Source: Brenneria sp. hezel4-2-4 (GTDB taxonomy: Bacteria; Pseudomonadota; Gammaproteobacteria; Enterobacterales; Enterobacteriaceae). Taken from it: a DNA stretch of 64,000 nucleotides. A program made the position numbers and the translations under genes. The notes under the pieces were generated by a model. The model was not told the origin of the DNA. It ran no database searches and saw only the letters and a program-made list of their open reading frames with translations. Position 1 is the stretch's first letter. Each line of letters opens with the position of its first letter. Location: positions 62,001 through 126,000 of the forward strand of contig NZ_JABJXS010000001.1 in NCBI RefSeq assembly GCF_013155275.1, read 5' to 3'. This document shows, in pieces, positions 13,856-24,579 of the stretch.

Positions 13856-15244
13856 ATGTCTGGTGGATTAGTGACAGCTGCATACATTGTTGCCGCGATT
13901 TTGTTTATTTTTAGTTTGGCGGGCTTGTCCAAGCACGAAACCTCCCGTCAGGGGAATATTTTCGGCGTCGTCGGGATGGCGATTGCGCTGATCGCCACGA
14001 TCCTGGGGCCTGACGCCGGAAACGTCGGCTGGATTATCATCGCCATGGTTATCGGCGGTGCGATTGGCGTTTATCTGGCGCGTAAAGTCGAAATGACCGA
14101 AATGCCGGAACTGGTCGCCATTCTCCACAGTTTTGTGGGGCTGGCCGCCGTACTGGTCGGGTTTAACAGTTTTCTCGATCACGGTGAAATTACCGATCCG
14201 GTGATGGTGAATATTCATTTGACGGAAGTCTTTCTGGGTATCTTCATCGGTGCGGTGACCTTTACCGGTTCGGTGGTGGCCTTTGGCAAATTGCGCGGCA
14301 TTATTTCATCCAAACCGCTGATGCTGCCTCATCGTCATAAAATGAACCTGGCGGCGCTGGTGGTGTCTTTCCTGCTGCTTCTGGTGTTTGTCAATAGCGA
14401 CAGTGTGGCGTTGCAGTCCGTCGCCTTACTGGTGATGACGGCGATTGCTTTGGTGTTTGGCTGGCATTTGGTTGCTTCCATCGGCGGCGCCGATATGCCG
14501 GTGGTGGTTTCCATGCTGAACTCGTATTCCGGTTGGGCCGCCGCCGCCGCAGGCTTTATGTTGAGCAATGACCTGTTGATCGTCACCGGTGCGTTGGTGG
14601 GGTCTTCCGGTGCGATTCTGTCTTACATCATGTGTAAGGCGATGAACCGTTCCTTCTTCAGCGTAATTGCCGGCGGCTTTGGTACGGATGGTTCCTCCAC
14701 GGGTGAAAGCGAAGAAATGGGCGAATACCGCGAGGCTTCGGCAGAAGATGTCGCTGAATTGCTCAAGAATTCGTCTTCGGTGATTATCACTCCGGGGTAC
14801 GGTATGGCGGTCGCACAGGCTCAATACCCGGTACATGATATTACCGCGAAGCTGCGCGCCCGCGGCATCAACGTTCGGTTTGGCATCCATCCGGTGGCAG
14901 GCCGGTTGCCGGGTCATATGAACGTGCTGCTGGCCGAAGCGAAAGTGCCTTACGACATCGTATTGGAAATGGATGAAATTAACGATGATTTCGCCGATAC
15001 CGATACGGTGTTGGTCATTGGCGCGAATGACACGGTAAACCCGGCTGCTCAGGAAGATCCGCATAGCCCGATTGCGGGGATGCCCGTTCTGGAAGTGTGG
15101 AAAGCGCAGAATGTTATCGTGTTTAAGCGTTCGATGAATACGGGTTATGCCGGCGTTCAGAACCCCTTATTCTTTAAAGAAAATACGCAAATGTTGTTTG
15201 GCGACGCCAAAGACAGCGTAGAGGCGATTCTGAAAGCACTGTAA
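13856..15244 (+). CDS. pntB: NAD(P) transhydrogenase subunit beta
   Basis: Beta subunit, 462 aa: a long membrane domain (IIb) over roughly residues 1-260, then the NADP(H)-binding domain III with [14 protein letters not shown], the [20 protein letters not shown] loop and the [12 protein letters not shown] motif. It completes the proton channel and the NADP site of the PntAB complex. Translation is probably coupled to pntA (10-bp gap with a GGGGT ribosome-binding site). Confidence 0.98.
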   Translation: MSGGLVTAAYIVAAILFIFSLAGLSKHETSRQGNIFGVVGMAIALIATILGPDAGNVGWIIIAMVIGGAIGVYLARKVEMTEMPELVAILHSFVGLAAVLVGFNSFLDHGEITDPVMVNIHLTEVFLGIFIGAVTFTGSVVAFGKLRGIISSKPLMLPHRHKMNLAALVVSFLLLLVFVNSDSVALQSVALLVMTAIALVFGWHLVASIGGADMPVVVSMLNSYSGWAAAAAGFMLSNDLLIVTGALVGSSGAILSYIMCKAMNRSFFSVIAGGFGTDGSSTGESEEMGEYREASAEDVAELLKNSSSVIITPGYGMAVAQAQYPVHDITAKLRARGINVRFGIHPVAGRLPGHMNVLLAEAKVPYDIVLEMDEINDDFADTDTVLVIGANDTVNPAAQEDPHSPIAGMPVLEVWKAQNVIVFKRSMNTGYAGVQNPLFFKENTQMLFGDAKDSVEAILKAL

Positions 15245-15260
15245 TCTTTATACCGACGAA

Positions 15261-15287
15261 ACAAAGGGGCGATGTTCGCCCCTTTGT
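15261..15287 (+). terminator. Terminator between pntB and uspE
   Basis: Perfect 12-bp stem ACAAAGGGGCGA / TCGCCCCTTTGT with a 3-nt loop between convergent genes. A weak T-rich stretch follows. It can act in both directions. Confidence 0.7.
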
Positions 15288-15306
15288 TATATATCACCTG
15301 CTAATC

Positions 15307-16266
15307 CTATTTTTTATCCTCATCGTCGTCCTCTTCCAGCGTAATCGGCGAGACGAAGTCATCGGGCTTTATCGCCAGCAAATCGCATTTCAGATGGTCA
15401 ATCACATGCTCCACCGTATTACCGATAAATGCCGCGGAAAGACCGGTTCGGCCGAGAGATCCCAAGACCACGACTCCCGCCTGCAAATGTTCCGCCAAAT
15501 CGGGAATAACTTCCTCCGGCAAACCCTTTTCGACATGCGTGACGCGCTCATCCAGATTGAATTTCTGGCGTAATGCCTTCATGGCGATAAGGTGCTGGCC
15601 GCGAATGGCATCGTTGTAGACGCCGGGATCAAAATCAGGCAGCTCAATAGCGATATTAATCGGGGTAACCGGATAGGCGCCAACAAGATGGACTTCAGTT
15701 TGGTTGACCTGCTTAGCCAGCTCCAGCGTTTCTGATACCAATTTGAGGTTTAGGGGATCGTGATAGGGGTCTTCGCTGGACAGGTTGACGGCCACCAGCG
15801 CCCGGCTTTCTTCCGGCCAGGGCTGATCTTTGACCATCCAGACCGGGCAAGGGCATTTACGCAATAGCTGCCAATCGGTGGGCGTGAAAATCACCGCTTC
15901 CAGGCGATCGTGCTGATGCGCCATTTTCAGCAACAGGTCATGCTGCCCGGCGATAACCTCCTGGATGATGGCTTCAAATGGCTTATTGTGCCAGACCACT
16001 TTAATTTCTATCGGTACACCCGCATCAAGATAATATTTGCATTGTTCCGCAATCCACTCGGTACGCTGCTGAATTACCCCCTGACGCATTTCTGTCCGTT
16101 CGTCAGGGGACAGCAGGGTGGTCATTTCATAAGAAAAATCATAAATAGGCAGGAATGCCTTGATACGGCCGCCAAGTCGCTGAACCAGATAAACCGCCCG
16201 ACGCAGCGCTGGTTGGTCATCCTGATTCGGGTCAATAGCTACAAGTAAGTTCTGATACTTTGCCAT
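15307..16266 (-). CDS. uspE: Universal stress protein E
   Basis: Tandem universal stress protein of 319 aa with two Usp domains; the second carries the [20 protein letters not shown] nucleotide-binding-type segment. E. coli UspE (316 aa) acts in DNA-damage resistance, motility and aggregation. The C-terminus is very acidic (EEDDDEDKK). It lies next to fnr on the same strand, as in E. coli. Confidence 0.95.
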   Translation of the reverse strand: MAKYQNLLVAIDPNQDDQPALRRAVYLVQRLGGRIKAFLPIYDFSYEMTTLLSPDERTEMRQGVIQQRTEWIAEQCKYYLDAGVPIEIKVVWHNKPFEAIIQEVIAGQHDLLLKMAHQHDRLEAVIFTPTDWQLLRKCPCPVWMVKDQPWPEESRALVAVNLSSEDPYHDPLNLKLVSETLELAKQVNQTEVHLVGAYPVTPINIAIELPDFDPGVYNDAIRGQHLIAMKALRQKFNLDERVTHVEKGLPEEVIPDLAEHLQAGVVVLGSLGRTGLSAAFIGNTVEHVIDHLKCDLLAIKPDDFVSPITLEEDDDEDKK

Positions 16267-16347
16267 AGGTCCTCCAAACAGCTGTTAATTCACAGTCTGT
16301 AATTTAAGAGTACCCAACGGAATCGTTTTCGACAACAGATGAAGAGG

Positions 16348-16383
16348 GCCGGATCAATAAAATGAGACAATAACTGATCCGGC
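16348..16383 (-). terminator. Stem-loop downstream of fnr
   Basis: 9-bp inverted repeat GCCGGATCA / TGATCCGGC with an 18-nt loop, 7 bp past the fnr stop. It lacks a good T-tract, so it may be a processing or stabilising structure rather than a strong terminator. Confidence 0.4.
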
Positions 16384-16389
16384 AATGAC

Positions 16390-17142
16390 TTAGGATTTAT
16401 TCGGAGAAGAACCCGCCAGTTCGGAAAGCGCGTCGACATTTTCAATGGTGATATATTTGCCTTTCACGGCGAGAGTTCCATTTTTTTGAAAACGGCCAAG
16501 CAGGCGGCTGATGGTTTCCACCGTTAATCCCAGATAGTTGCCGATATCACCACGGGTCATGGTTAAGCGGAACTCACGGGGGGAGAAGCCGCGTTCGGCA
16601 AAACGACGGGACAGGTTATAAATGAAAGCCGCCAGACGCTCTTCCGCATTCTTTTTCGACAGCAGCAGGATCATGTCCTGATCGCCGCGAATCTCACCGC
16701 TCATCAGACGCATCATTTGCTGACGCAGATTCGGCATTTTCCCGGAGAGGTCATCAAGCGTTTCAAATGGAATTTCACATACCATGGATGTTTCCAGCGC
16801 CTGAGCAAAGCTGGGATGTTGCGCGTTGCCAATCGCATCAAAGCCAACCAGGTCGCCCGCCAGATGAAAACCGGTTATCTGCTCATCGCCTTGTTCGGTG
16901 ATGGTATAGCTTTTAATCGTGCCCGAACGGATAGCGTAAAGCGATTTCAACTCGTCGCCCGCTTTGAACAAAGCCTGTCCCTTCTGGATAGGCTTTTTCC
17001 TTTCAATGATATTATCGAGCTGATCGAGTTCGTGCTCATTTAAAGTAAATGGGATACATAGCTGGCTGATGCTGCAATCCTGGCAGTGGATGGCACAACC
17101 ACCAGACTGGATGCGTCGGATAATTCGCTTTTCCGGTATCAT
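16390..17142 (-). CDS. fnr: Fumarate/nitrate reduction oxygen-sensing regulator FNR
   Basis: Global anaerobic regulator of the CRP/FNR family, 250 aa and nearly identical to E. coli FNR. The [4Fe-4S] ligands Cys20, Cys23 and Cys29 are present in the N-terminal region, with the fourth in [10 protein letters not shown] (about residue 122). The cyclic-nucleotide-like beta roll and the C-terminal helix-turn-helix ([18 protein letters not shown]) follow. An FNR-box-like sequence lies just upstream, consistent with the autoregulation known in E. coli. Confidence 0.98.
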   Translation of the reverse strand: MIPEKRIIRRIQSGGCAIHCQDCSISQLCIPFTLNEHELDQLDNIIERKKPIQKGQALFKAGDELKSLYAIRSGTIKSYTITEQGDEQITGFHLAGDLVGFDAIGNAQHPSFAQALETSMVCEIPFETLDDLSGKMPNLRQQMMRLMSGEIRGDQDMILLLSKKNAEERLAAFIYNLSRRFAERGFSPREFRLTMTRGDIGNYLGLTVETISRLLGRFQKNGTLAVKGKYITIENVDALSELAGSSPNKS

Positions 17143-17162
17143 AGACTTTGCTCAGGCGATAA

Positions 17163-17176
17163 TTGATATTGGTCAA
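17163..17176. promoter_or_regulatory. FNR box upstream of fnr
   Basis: TTGATATTGGTCAA matches the FNR consensus TTGATNNNNATCAA with one mismatch and is centred about 27 bp upstream of the fnr start codon. Negative autoregulation of fnr is established in E. coli; here it is inferred from the site. Confidence 0.7.
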
Positions 17177-17313
17177 TTTTAACAGCTTTTATCGTCGGTG
17201 ATAAGTCCGACAACCCTTGGAATAGACTAATAAATAGTGAACTAATGATAGTTTTAATGCCATATGGGGGAAAATAGTCGTTAGCGATCAGCATTTTGTC
17301 AGAAAAATATTTT

Positions 17314-17847
17314 TTATAGCGGCAATATATTTTGCTGCGGGAAATAACCTTCATGCGTTAATAACCATTGTTTACGATGAACGCCGCCGGCATAACCGGT
17401 TAATGTACCATTGGCGCCGATAACTCTATGGCAGGGAACAACAATACTCACCGGATTGGCGCCATTGGCCATACCCACCGCACGAGCGGCGGCCGGCCGT
17501 GCCAACTGGGCAGCCAATTCTCCATAAGTAGCTATTTTACCACAGGATATATGCCGCAGCGCCTGCCAAACCTGCTGTTGAAACGCCGTACCGACCGCGG
17601 CAACCGGCATAGTTTCAATAACATGTAAATCACCGTCAAAATAGCGTTGCAATTTTTCCGTCAATCCACCGGGATTGCGGTAAGGCTGTAACGAGTAGGG
17701 ATCATTTCTGTAACCGATTTTAAGCAAACGATGTAATCTTTCTTGATATTCACGCCATTCAACTGCTCGCAGGCAATTATTTTCATCAGCAATAATTATC
17801 AATTCCCCTATAGGGGTTGGCATACTATCCAGAAAGAAAATCTGCAC
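17314..17847 (-). CDS. ogt: Methylated-DNA--[protein]-cysteine S-methyltransferase Ogt
   Basis: Suicide DNA repair protein that removes O6-alkyl groups from guanine. The active-site motif PCHRV is present with the acceptor Cys at residue 139, inside the MGMT DNA-binding domain ([24 protein letters not shown]). At 177 aa it resembles constitutive Ogt and lacks the N-terminal Ada regulator domain. It lies upstream of fnr, the same uspE-fnr-ogt order as in E. coli. Confidence 0.96.
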   Translation of the reverse strand: MQIFFLDSMPTPIGELIIIADENNCLRAVEWREYQERLHRLLKIGYRNDPYSLQPYRNPGGLTEKLQRYFDGDLHVIETMPVAAVGTAFQQQVWQALRHISCGKIATYGELAAQLARPAAARAVGMANGANPVSIVVPCHRVIGANGTLTGYAGGVHRKQWLLTHEGYFPQQNILPL

Positions 17848-17966
17848 AATGATTCCTTACCTAATATATAACGTTTGCTCATTTTTCCTTTCAAACCTTA
17901 ATACCTGCATGCGGCCTGAATAAACCGCACTATATCAGAAAATATATTAGGATGAGTTCGATCCTC

Positions 17967-18379
17967 TCAAAGAGGCATTTCTTTATGAGTGAGAGTGCAT
18001 TTATCTGGTTTTTCTGCCAACGATGCCGGCGTAATCAACTCCAGCTCAACGCCCAGACGGATAGCCTGCCGGGCGTTGCTGACGCCCAGTTTGGAGACAA
18101 CATTCCCCATATGAAATTTCACGGTACTGACAGAAATTCCGGCGATGACGGCAATCTCCGCATAGGTTTTTCCCATACTGGCCCAGTACAGTATTTCGTT
18201 TTCCCGGTGGGTAAATATGGCCTTGTTCGTAGCGAGCTCGTTCTGTTGTCTGCCGGATGAGGCAGAGCGGGCAAGTCGATACATCTGTTCGTTAATATCA
18301 ATCAGTAACATCTGCATGGCTCCACGTTCAGCAGACAGGCGCTCTTCCAGCTCCCCCTGTCCTCGGCTATAAATCTCAT
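17967..18379 (-). pseudogene. LuxR/GerE-type helix-turn-helix regulator, frameshifted
   Basis: The intact reading frame (17967-18317, 116 aa) encodes a GerE-type HTH: FTHRENEILYWASMGKTYAEI, then STVKFHMGNVVSKLGVSNARQA, most like the C-terminal domain of quorum-sensing LuxR proteins. A likely original start, ATG at 18379 preceded by GGGAGAAAG, is out of frame. The break falls in a run of five G on the coding strand (18353-18357); adding one G would join MRFIAEDRG to ELEERLSAERGAM and give about 137 aa. Even then no autoinducer-binding domain (about 170 aa) is present. It could be a decayed luxR-family gene or a frameshift-switched one; the short ORF from ATG 18317 may still be made. Confidence 0.6.
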
Positions 18380-18437
18380 GTTAAGCGACTTTCTCCCGCT
18401 CAGGTTACTTTTTAACGTATTTTTTACACGATGCCCC

Positions 18438-18968
18438 TCAATTCCCTTTAATAACCCCGCAGGCCATACGTGCGCCGCCGCCGCCCAGCGCTTCCGGGCT
18501 ATCGGCGTAGTTATCGCCGCCTGCATGGATCATTAACGCATGGTTTTGCACGTCGGACAGTGATTTTATCCGCGGCGCCAGTACCTGGTAGGTGGCGCTG
18601 CCATCGGCGTTGACCACCAGTCCGGGCAAATCGCCCAGATGCCCTTTATCATTATAAGGTCCCAGATGCTGGCCGGTTTTTTCAGGATCGAGATGCCCGC
18701 CCGCCGCCAGCGCCGGAACAGATTTACCGTTCTGTTCCGCCGGTTCGCAGCTTGCTTTTTCATGAAGATGGAAGCCGTGGATCCCCGCCGCCAGCCCTTT
18801 TAAATCCGGGGTAAAGAGCAAACCATGCGGGGTTTCCGTCACCAACACGTCGCCAAGCGCGTTGCCATTGCCGGTTGGCAGCGCTTCATAAAGCGTCACC
18901 GTAGTGCTTGCGGCGTACACGGAACAGGAAAAGAACACGCCTGTAAGGATAAGTGCCTTCAGTTTCAT
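18438..18968 (-). CDS. sodC: Periplasmic Cu/Zn superoxide dismutase
   Basis: Dismutates superoxide in the periplasm. The 176-aa precursor has a Sec signal (cut after VYAA, residue 20). The metal ligands are visible: copper His67, His69, His92 and His148, and zinc site His92, His101, His110 and Asp113, with the Cys74-Cys170 disulfide. It belongs to the bacterial SodC lineage that often aids survival against host oxidative burst. It lies downstream of srfC on the same strand, 170 bp away, probably with its own promoter. Confidence 0.95.
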   Translation of the reverse strand: MKLKALILTGVFFSCSVYAASTTVTLYEALPTGNGNALGDVLVTETPHGLLFTPDLKGLAAGIHGFHLHEKASCEPAEQNGKSVPALAAGGHLDPEKTGQHLGPYNDKGHLGDLPGLVVNADGSATYQVLAPRIKSLSDVQNHALMIHAGGDNYADSPEALGGGGARMACGVIKGN

Positions 18969-19138
18969 TGTCTCTTGCCTCTATTGTTGTGGAACCGTTT
19001 GAGTATTCAACAAGCCAATATCGCCATGCCGGAATGAAAGACAGCTTGGAATGAAATAATAGTTGAGTCTGAAGGCGAGTCAAATGGTTGCGGTTTTCCG
19101 TTGCCCCCGGCCTGACGGCAGGGGGCGGATGGAGAATA

Positions 19139-21595
19139 TTACTTTTCGGCGGGCTTTATCACATTCAATATGGCGCCCAATTGCTCGCGTTGTTCGGCGC
19201 TGACCTCACGTCCGGCAGCATACCCGGCATTTTGAACGATCATTTCATTAAGACCGACCAGCCAGTCGTAGATATAAAACGCCGTGTTGTTGGTAGGGGT
19301 CGGCGCCAGCCTGGTCAGCCGTTGCGATGCGCCCCAATTCACCGCCTGTTTTACCGGTTTGGCGAAAATTTTATGGCCTCGATTTATACGGCTGGCAGGA
19401 CGCAGCGCTTCATCCATCTGCTGAAATCCCAGCCAGGCGACAAAGTCGCCCAGCACGGTGAGAACGCGTGATACCTGGCGATCCGCTTTACTTTCACGAT
19501 GTACGCCCAACTGTTCCGTATCCGCCAGCATGCTGACCAACGTGTCTTCGATATTCAGCCGGATGCTGGCAGTGATAAGCTCTTCCGCCAGCAGTTCAAT
19601 GGTCGCTTTAGCCACCCCCAGCAGTTCTACCAGCGGGGCGTTTTCCGGCAGGCTGCGCAGATGGTTGATCCAATAGCGGTAAACGAGGTGGGCGTATTCC
19701 GCTTCATAGCCATGATCGCGCGTCTGGAGCGGAGAGGCGGGTTGATCGACGTCGATAGGATCGTCGGCAAACAGATCGATGTCGATCCCGATGCCGAACG
19801 GCTCGGAACCGGTTAACGATGCGCCGGGTTCGTCGCTTTCCTGATGGTGGTGATAGCCGGGCTGAACCTGCTGTTTCAGGTAGAGGCGGCGCAATTCGTC
19901 GCGTGACGGCAATAAGCGCTCCAGCAATTCGCCATGTACGCCGGTGCGGGTTTGCAAGGCTTTAAGCAAGGTTTCGGCGATACGCTGCTTTTGGGCCGGA
20001 TCGTCCGTACCCGCTGGCTGATACCAGTTGCCCAACAGGTTATCTCCCAGCTCACGCTGAATTTCGCTGAGTTGTTCGCTGATGCGCCCGAGTTTCACTT
20101 CGCGGTGAACTTCCGTACCCAGCCAGGCCGCCATCCGGCTTACGCCCCGTTTATCCATTGCCAGCATGGTGCCCCACGCATCGCCCGGGTTCCCGACATA
20201 GCGCTGAACCGCGGCGTCATGATTTTGCCCGTGGGTAATGCGTCGATCAAAGCGGGTTACGGCCCAGATCAATCCCGGTTTGCGACGACTGCGAACCTGC
20301 GTATTTTCGCCCTGAGTTTGTTTAACCCAGTAATCCAACGCCTTGCCGACGATTTTTACATCAGCGCGCTTGCCCGCGGCAGTGCAGACCATCAGCACAT
20401 TCATTTCCTGATTATCGGTATAGCGTTCAAGCAGATAGGCGCGCTTGGCCCGCAGAAGCGTATGCGCCAATGGATGAATATCCATTTCGGTTTGTTGTGG
20501 GTCAGCCGAGTCGGGCGTATCACCGAAACCGGGAAAATCCAGTATATCGACCTGTTCAAACAGCGCTTCACGGGTAGGGGAATGCAAAGGGATCAATAAT
20601 TCCGCCGCCAGCATCGTCAGTTCGGCCTGCGATAACTCCGCGGCTTTTCCCGCCCGTCCGTTCAATACCGGACGTACCGAAATACCGGTATCATTGACGG
20701 TGTTAAGGTGCGCCAACGTCGCCCCGTTAATAATTCCGTTCACGGGGCGCTGGGACTCATCCACTAACACTCGGATCGGAGCCAGTACCTTATGCGCGCC
20801 GGAAAGATGTTGCAGCGTGTGGGCGAAATGACGATAGGCCGCGGTCAGCGCCTGATGATCGCCCCACAATAGCGAGAACAATTGCGCGCGATCGTCAACG
20901 CTGAGGTAAGGCGCCAGATCGACGGCCACCGGCCAAAAATGCGTTTCCAGTTGCTTTTGCCGCTTAGCGTCATGGCGGGCCAGATAGTCCCAGAATGCGA
21001 CCACTTCATCGGCGCTCATTCCTGCAACCGGTTCTGGCTGACGGTGCATCAGCAGCGTTTTCAGATGTTCGCCGATGTACTGCTCATCCAGCTCCTCGAA
21101 CGCTTTTTCCTGATTGAAATCGTGCAGAAAGGCGTTGGCGATAATCTTGCCGATATCCGCTTCGCTGAGCAGCAGTAACTGAACAGGGAAGGACTTATTT
21201 TTTACGCCGGCCTGACGGCTAAAACGGGTAACCAACGCGGCGGATTGGTTTTCAGGGTTAATATGAGTAAGAAAATCAAGCTGTTGATCTTCAAGCGAGG
21301 TTTCCAGTTTACCATTCTCACCGCCGGCCAGGGCGGAGATCAGATAAGATTTTCCGGCCTGCGATAGACCAAAGAAACCAATGGCGATCTCTTTTAGCGA
21401 TACGTCCGACAGGTGATTGGCTTTATTGCGGTGGCGGCGCAATTTAACCATCAGCCTGTCGGCTTCCATATCCAGCCGCGGCGCATTCTGCCGCGTGGTT
21501 TCAATCCAATCGATCGCCCGATCAACACCTTGCGCTACGGCCTGTAGCTGGCTATTGAGTCGGCTTGACAGTTGTTTGGGCGTTAATGGTTTCAT
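19139..21595 (-). CDS. srfC: SrfC family P-loop GTPase-like protein
   Basis: Large (818 aa) cytoplasmic protein of the family named putative virulence effector SrfC. The N-terminus is helical and basic; the P-loop GLSQAGKS is at residues 76-83 and a G3-like DFPGFGD at 353-359, so it resembles a dynamin/septin-scale GTPase. It overlaps srfB by 4 bp (ATGA), so the two are co-translated. The srf name comes from SsrB-regulated genes in Salmonella, but the genes also occur in bacteria without that system and the molecular function is unknown. The SrfB neighbour suggests a nucleotide-driven complex. Confidence 0.9.
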   Translation of the reverse strand: MKPLTPKQLSSRLNSQLQAVAQGVDRAIDWIETTRQNAPRLDMEADRLMVKLRRHRNKANHLSDVSLKEIAIGFFGLSQAGKSYLISALAGGENGKLETSLEDQQLDFLTHINPENQSAALVTRFSRQAGVKNKSFPVQLLLLSEADIGKIIANAFLHDFNQEKAFEELDEQYIGEHLKTLLMHRQPEPVAGMSADEVVAFWDYLARHDAKRQKQLETHFWPVAVDLAPYLSVDDRAQLFSLLWGDHQALTAAYRHFAHTLQHLSGAHKVLAPIRVLVDESQRPVNGIINGATLAHLNTVNDTGISVRPVLNGRAGKAAELSQAELTMLAAELLIPLHSPTREALFEQVDILDFPGFGDTPDSADPQQTEMDIHPLAHTLLRAKRAYLLERYTDNQEMNVLMVCTAAGKRADVKIVGKALDYWVKQTQGENTQVRSRRKPGLIWAVTRFDRRITHGQNHDAAVQRYVGNPGDAWGTMLAMDKRGVSRMAAWLGTEVHREVKLGRISEQLSEIQRELGDNLLGNWYQPAGTDDPAQKQRIAETLLKALQTRTGVHGELLERLLPSRDELRRLYLKQQVQPGYHHHQESDEPGASLTGSEPFGIGIDIDLFADDPIDVDQPASPLQTRDHGYEAEYAHLVYRYWINHLRSLPENAPLVELLGVAKATIELLAEELITASIRLNIEDTLVSMLADTEQLGVHRESKADRQVSRVLTVLGDFVAWLGFQQMDEALRPASRINRGHKIFAKPVKQAVNWGASQRLTRLAPTPTNNTAFYIYDWLVGLNEMIVQNAGYAAGREVSAEQREQLGAILNVIKPAEK

Positions 21596-24579
21596 TTTCT
21601 AAATACGCTCCCACTATCGATCCAATAATGGGTTGCTCCTGAGCCGTTAACGGCTAATGTGTTCAATTTCAGCCGTAAATGTTGGGGGGGAACGCGAGTG
21701 CCATCGTCCAGAACGGCGTCGGCGATTTCAAAGCGTTCCGGACTGTGCCGATCGTCGCCGTTGGTCACGGCCAACTTGACGCGCAACACGCTATCGCCAA
21801 CCACTTTTCTCGCCAGATCCTGATCGACAATCGACAGAATATACAGGGACGATGCGGGCCAGCGTTCATTGTCCAACTGACGGAAACCGAGGCAGAGCGA
21901 TCCGCGCACCTGGAAGCTGTCGTTAGGATCGAGCGCAAAATCAGGATCGTCCAGATCGATCTCGCCGTAGTAGACATTGTCGGTGGTCAGCGCGTTATTG
22001 CTATCCATCATGCCCAGATAGCGCACGGTGGAATAGGGCTGGAAATCACCGACTTTAAAATAGAAGCCGGGCAAGCGCAGGTCGAGCGCCAGTAGACAGA
22101 GCATGGCGCCGACCGCCGCGGTGGATTTCGGATTATCAATACGGCCGCGTTTATTAAACGGATACCAGTCGTTGGTATGATAGCCGTCCAGCGACAGCAT
22201 GCGGTTAATCGGCAGCGGCTGTAAATGCCGGAATAAGGCCTGGATACCGGGGAAACGGGAAGGGCGGCCGGTAAGCAACAATACATCGCAGGAGTAGAGC
22301 GAGACCACCTCGGACATTAAGCGCAGGTTTTGGGTGATATTCATGCGGTTGGATAGAAATTCCCCATGCAGCTTGCTTAATCTGAGAATAAGCGGCACCT
22401 GCAAAATATCAAACGAACTGTCGCCGGCCGGCAGTTCGCGCTGAACTTCGGTATTGATGTATTCCAACACTTTCTGCGTCGGTTGCTGTTCCAGCAGTTC
22501 GCCAAAGGCGGACTCTATTTCAGCGTTGACGTCCAGCGGATCGAAACGCTCATAGGCTTCCAGAATCGACCGGCCGATAGGAATGAAAATCTGTAACGTG
22601 ACCTGCTGACGCAACGTGAGTTGCCCGTCTATGCGACCGTCGTTGCCGAACAGCCTGGCCATCAACTCGTCGGGGCTGGCTATGCCGGCCGTTTTCAACG
22701 CCGCCTGTAACGCCGGTAAAACATAAAGCTGGATGACATCCAGCAGAATATCGTCGCCCGCAACCTTAAATCCTTCGCGGAACAGCAACCGTGGGATGAT
22801 TTTGACATTACTGCCGATGCCGTCATCCAGTAAATATTGCGTGATAGCCAAATCCGTCGTACCGCCGCCGATATCAATAGACGCAATGCGTAATGTTTTA
22901 CCGGCCGGCTCATCTGCGGACAACTCTTTATCCGGGCGCGCCATACTGGCAAAAAAATCTTCGGCGCGACCGCCGAAATTAACCTGCGCTTCGTTATACA
23001 GATACACCATTTGTCCACAGGTCGCTTCATCCCACTCGATCTGTACATTCGGCACCGGAACACGGCTTTTCTGCTTATCTTCAGGCGTCGTGAAATCGTC
23101 ATCCAACGGATGCCAGCCCATCGATTTCCATACCAGGGCAATCGCTTCATTCATCCGGCGCCGAAAAATTTCCCGCTCGGGTTTCGGCATCGCCGAGGGC
23201 AGGGTAAGAATGATGTTACGCAACTGACGCGGCGCCGTGGCGTGGATCATTTTCAGGCGCTGAGCCGCGCTGTTCATCTGCATCAAAGCCTGCAACAGCA
23301 GTTCGGACAGCATAAACGTCATCACTGAACTGCGGCTATAGTGTGGGGAAAAAACCGGCAAACGCGTCTCGAACGGCAGATCGTACAGCGGCTGACCTTC
23401 ATCATTAAGCAAGATGGTCAGCGGCATGGCCGTCGCCAGAGGCTCGTTGAGGGTATCCGCTTCGGGCTGACTGAAACGCCAGCCCGGCGCATAACTCTCT
23501 TCATCCCACAGATAACGGCGCGGGCTGGAGATACCGGTCGATCCTTCCGCGCCCTGGCGTAACAGCGCCATGCGGCTGGCTTCACGGCCGACGCGGGTAA
23601 TTGACGGCCAGATAAACGCATCATCGCGGCCGCTTTCAACGGAGAAGTTTTGCTTACCGAATTTAGCCTGGGCGAATTCAACCCGGCTTTCAAACAGCTC
23701 GTTATACAGGTAGTGCGGCGCGCTCAGGTCGCGCAGTTGCAATTCGTATGTCTGCTTTAATCCGTTGCTTTCATCGGCGTGGTCTTCAACTAAAATACCG
23801 CAGGTGTGCGAGTTGCCCACGTCCAGAATCAGATCGACGTTAACCGCCGGTTCCTGAAGCGTACTGGCGTTAATGCGTATTTCCGGCACGGATAGCTGAT
23901 TGCCCAGCATATCCAGCAAATTCATGTAATGCGCCTGATACTCAAATCCCCTGAGCGCTATTTTAATCTCTCTTTCATTACGATTTTCCAGTCTACTCAC
24001 CTGCTGAGTAAAGACTTCGCGCAGCCAGCCATCGACCCAGGTCAGATCAAGAAACTCGCCCAATTCATCACTGTGATAGGCCAGAGCAAAACTGCCTCCG
24101 GTTTTGATGTCGTTGACATTGGGCGCCAGGGATTCATATTCATGTCCCTCGGGATAAACTTTGGTATCAAAAGCCAGGCAAATCCGATGGGTGTTACCGT
24201 CCTGATCCGGCGTATCCAGCGCTAAAACCTGCACCCGCGCCCAGTTATCCGGCCCGCCCATAAAGGTGCGCGGCGGATTAAAACGGAAAAAGGGCAGCGG
24301 CAGCCAGATTTTTTCCAGTAGCTTCAACGATTGCGTAAGCGGAATGCTCAGCTCCGGCTTCACCACTTCAGGCGGCGCGCCCGCCGGCGACGGGAGTAAG
24401 TATTTATCCGTCTGCTGGTTATAGATCAGGCGCAGCAGCGGCCCGTTGGCGCTTTTGCGCACATAGGTATTCGGCAAGTCAGCGGCCGGTTCCGGTTTTA
24501 GGGCGAAATCCAGAAATTGAATGCCGCTGTCCTGAATAAGCGTAATTCTCTGTTTATAATCGGTGATCGTCGCCAACAT
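21592..24579 (-). CDS. srfB: SrfB family actin/Hsp70-fold ATPase-like protein
   Basis: 995-aa protein of the SrfB family. Two signatures of the actin/Hsp70/sugar-kinase ATPase fold are visible: the phosphate-1-type DVGNSHTCG at residues 253-261 and the phosphate-2-type DIGGGTTD at 569-576. The long N-terminal 240 residues are family-specific. It overlaps both neighbours (1 bp with srfA, 4 bp with srfC), showing a single translational unit. No signal peptide is seen, so it is probably cytosolic and recruited to the membrane by SrfA. Function unknown. Confidence 0.9.
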   Translation of the reverse strand: MLATITDYKQRITLIQDSGIQFLDFALKPEPAADLPNTYVRKSANGPLLRLIYNQQTDKYLLPSPAGAPPEVVKPELSIPLTQSLKLLEKIWLPLPFFRFNPPRTFMGGPDNWARVQVLALDTPDQDGNTHRICLAFDTKVYPEGHEYESLAPNVNDIKTGGSFALAYHSDELGEFLDLTWVDGWLREVFTQQVSRLENRNEREIKIALRGFEYQAHYMNLLDMLGNQLSVPEIRINASTLQEPAVNVDLILDVGNSHTCGILVEDHADESNGLKQTYELQLRDLSAPHYLYNELFESRVEFAQAKFGKQNFSVESGRDDAFIWPSITRVGREASRMALLRQGAEGSTGISSPRRYLWDEESYAPGWRFSQPEADTLNEPLATAMPLTILLNDEGQPLYDLPFETRLPVFSPHYSRSSVMTFMLSELLLQALMQMNSAAQRLKMIHATAPRQLRNIILTLPSAMPKPEREIFRRRMNEAIALVWKSMGWHPLDDDFTTPEDKQKSRVPVPNVQIEWDEATCGQMVYLYNEAQVNFGGRAEDFFASMARPDKELSADEPAGKTLRIASIDIGGGTTDLAITQYLLDDGIGSNVKIIPRLLFREGFKVAGDDILLDVIQLYVLPALQAALKTAGIASPDELMARLFGNDGRIDGQLTLRQQVTLQIFIPIGRSILEAYERFDPLDVNAEIESAFGELLEQQPTQKVLEYINTEVQRELPAGDSSFDILQVPLILRLSKLHGEFLSNRMNITQNLRLMSEVVSLYSCDVLLLTGRPSRFPGIQALFRHLQPLPINRMLSLDGYHTNDWYPFNKRGRIDNPKSTAAVGAMLCLLALDLRLPGFYFKVGDFQPYSTVRYLGMMDSNNALTTDNVYYGEIDLDDPDFALDPNDSFQVRGSLCLGFRQLDNERWPASSLYILSIVDQDLARKVVGDSVLRVKLAVTNGDDRHSPERFEIADAVLDDGTRVPPQHLRLKLNTLAVNGSGATHYWIDSGSVFRK

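Noticed and set aside
19934..20599. 221-codon plus-strand frame inside srfC
   Set aside because: Shadow frame of srfC, caused by codon bias; no independent signals.
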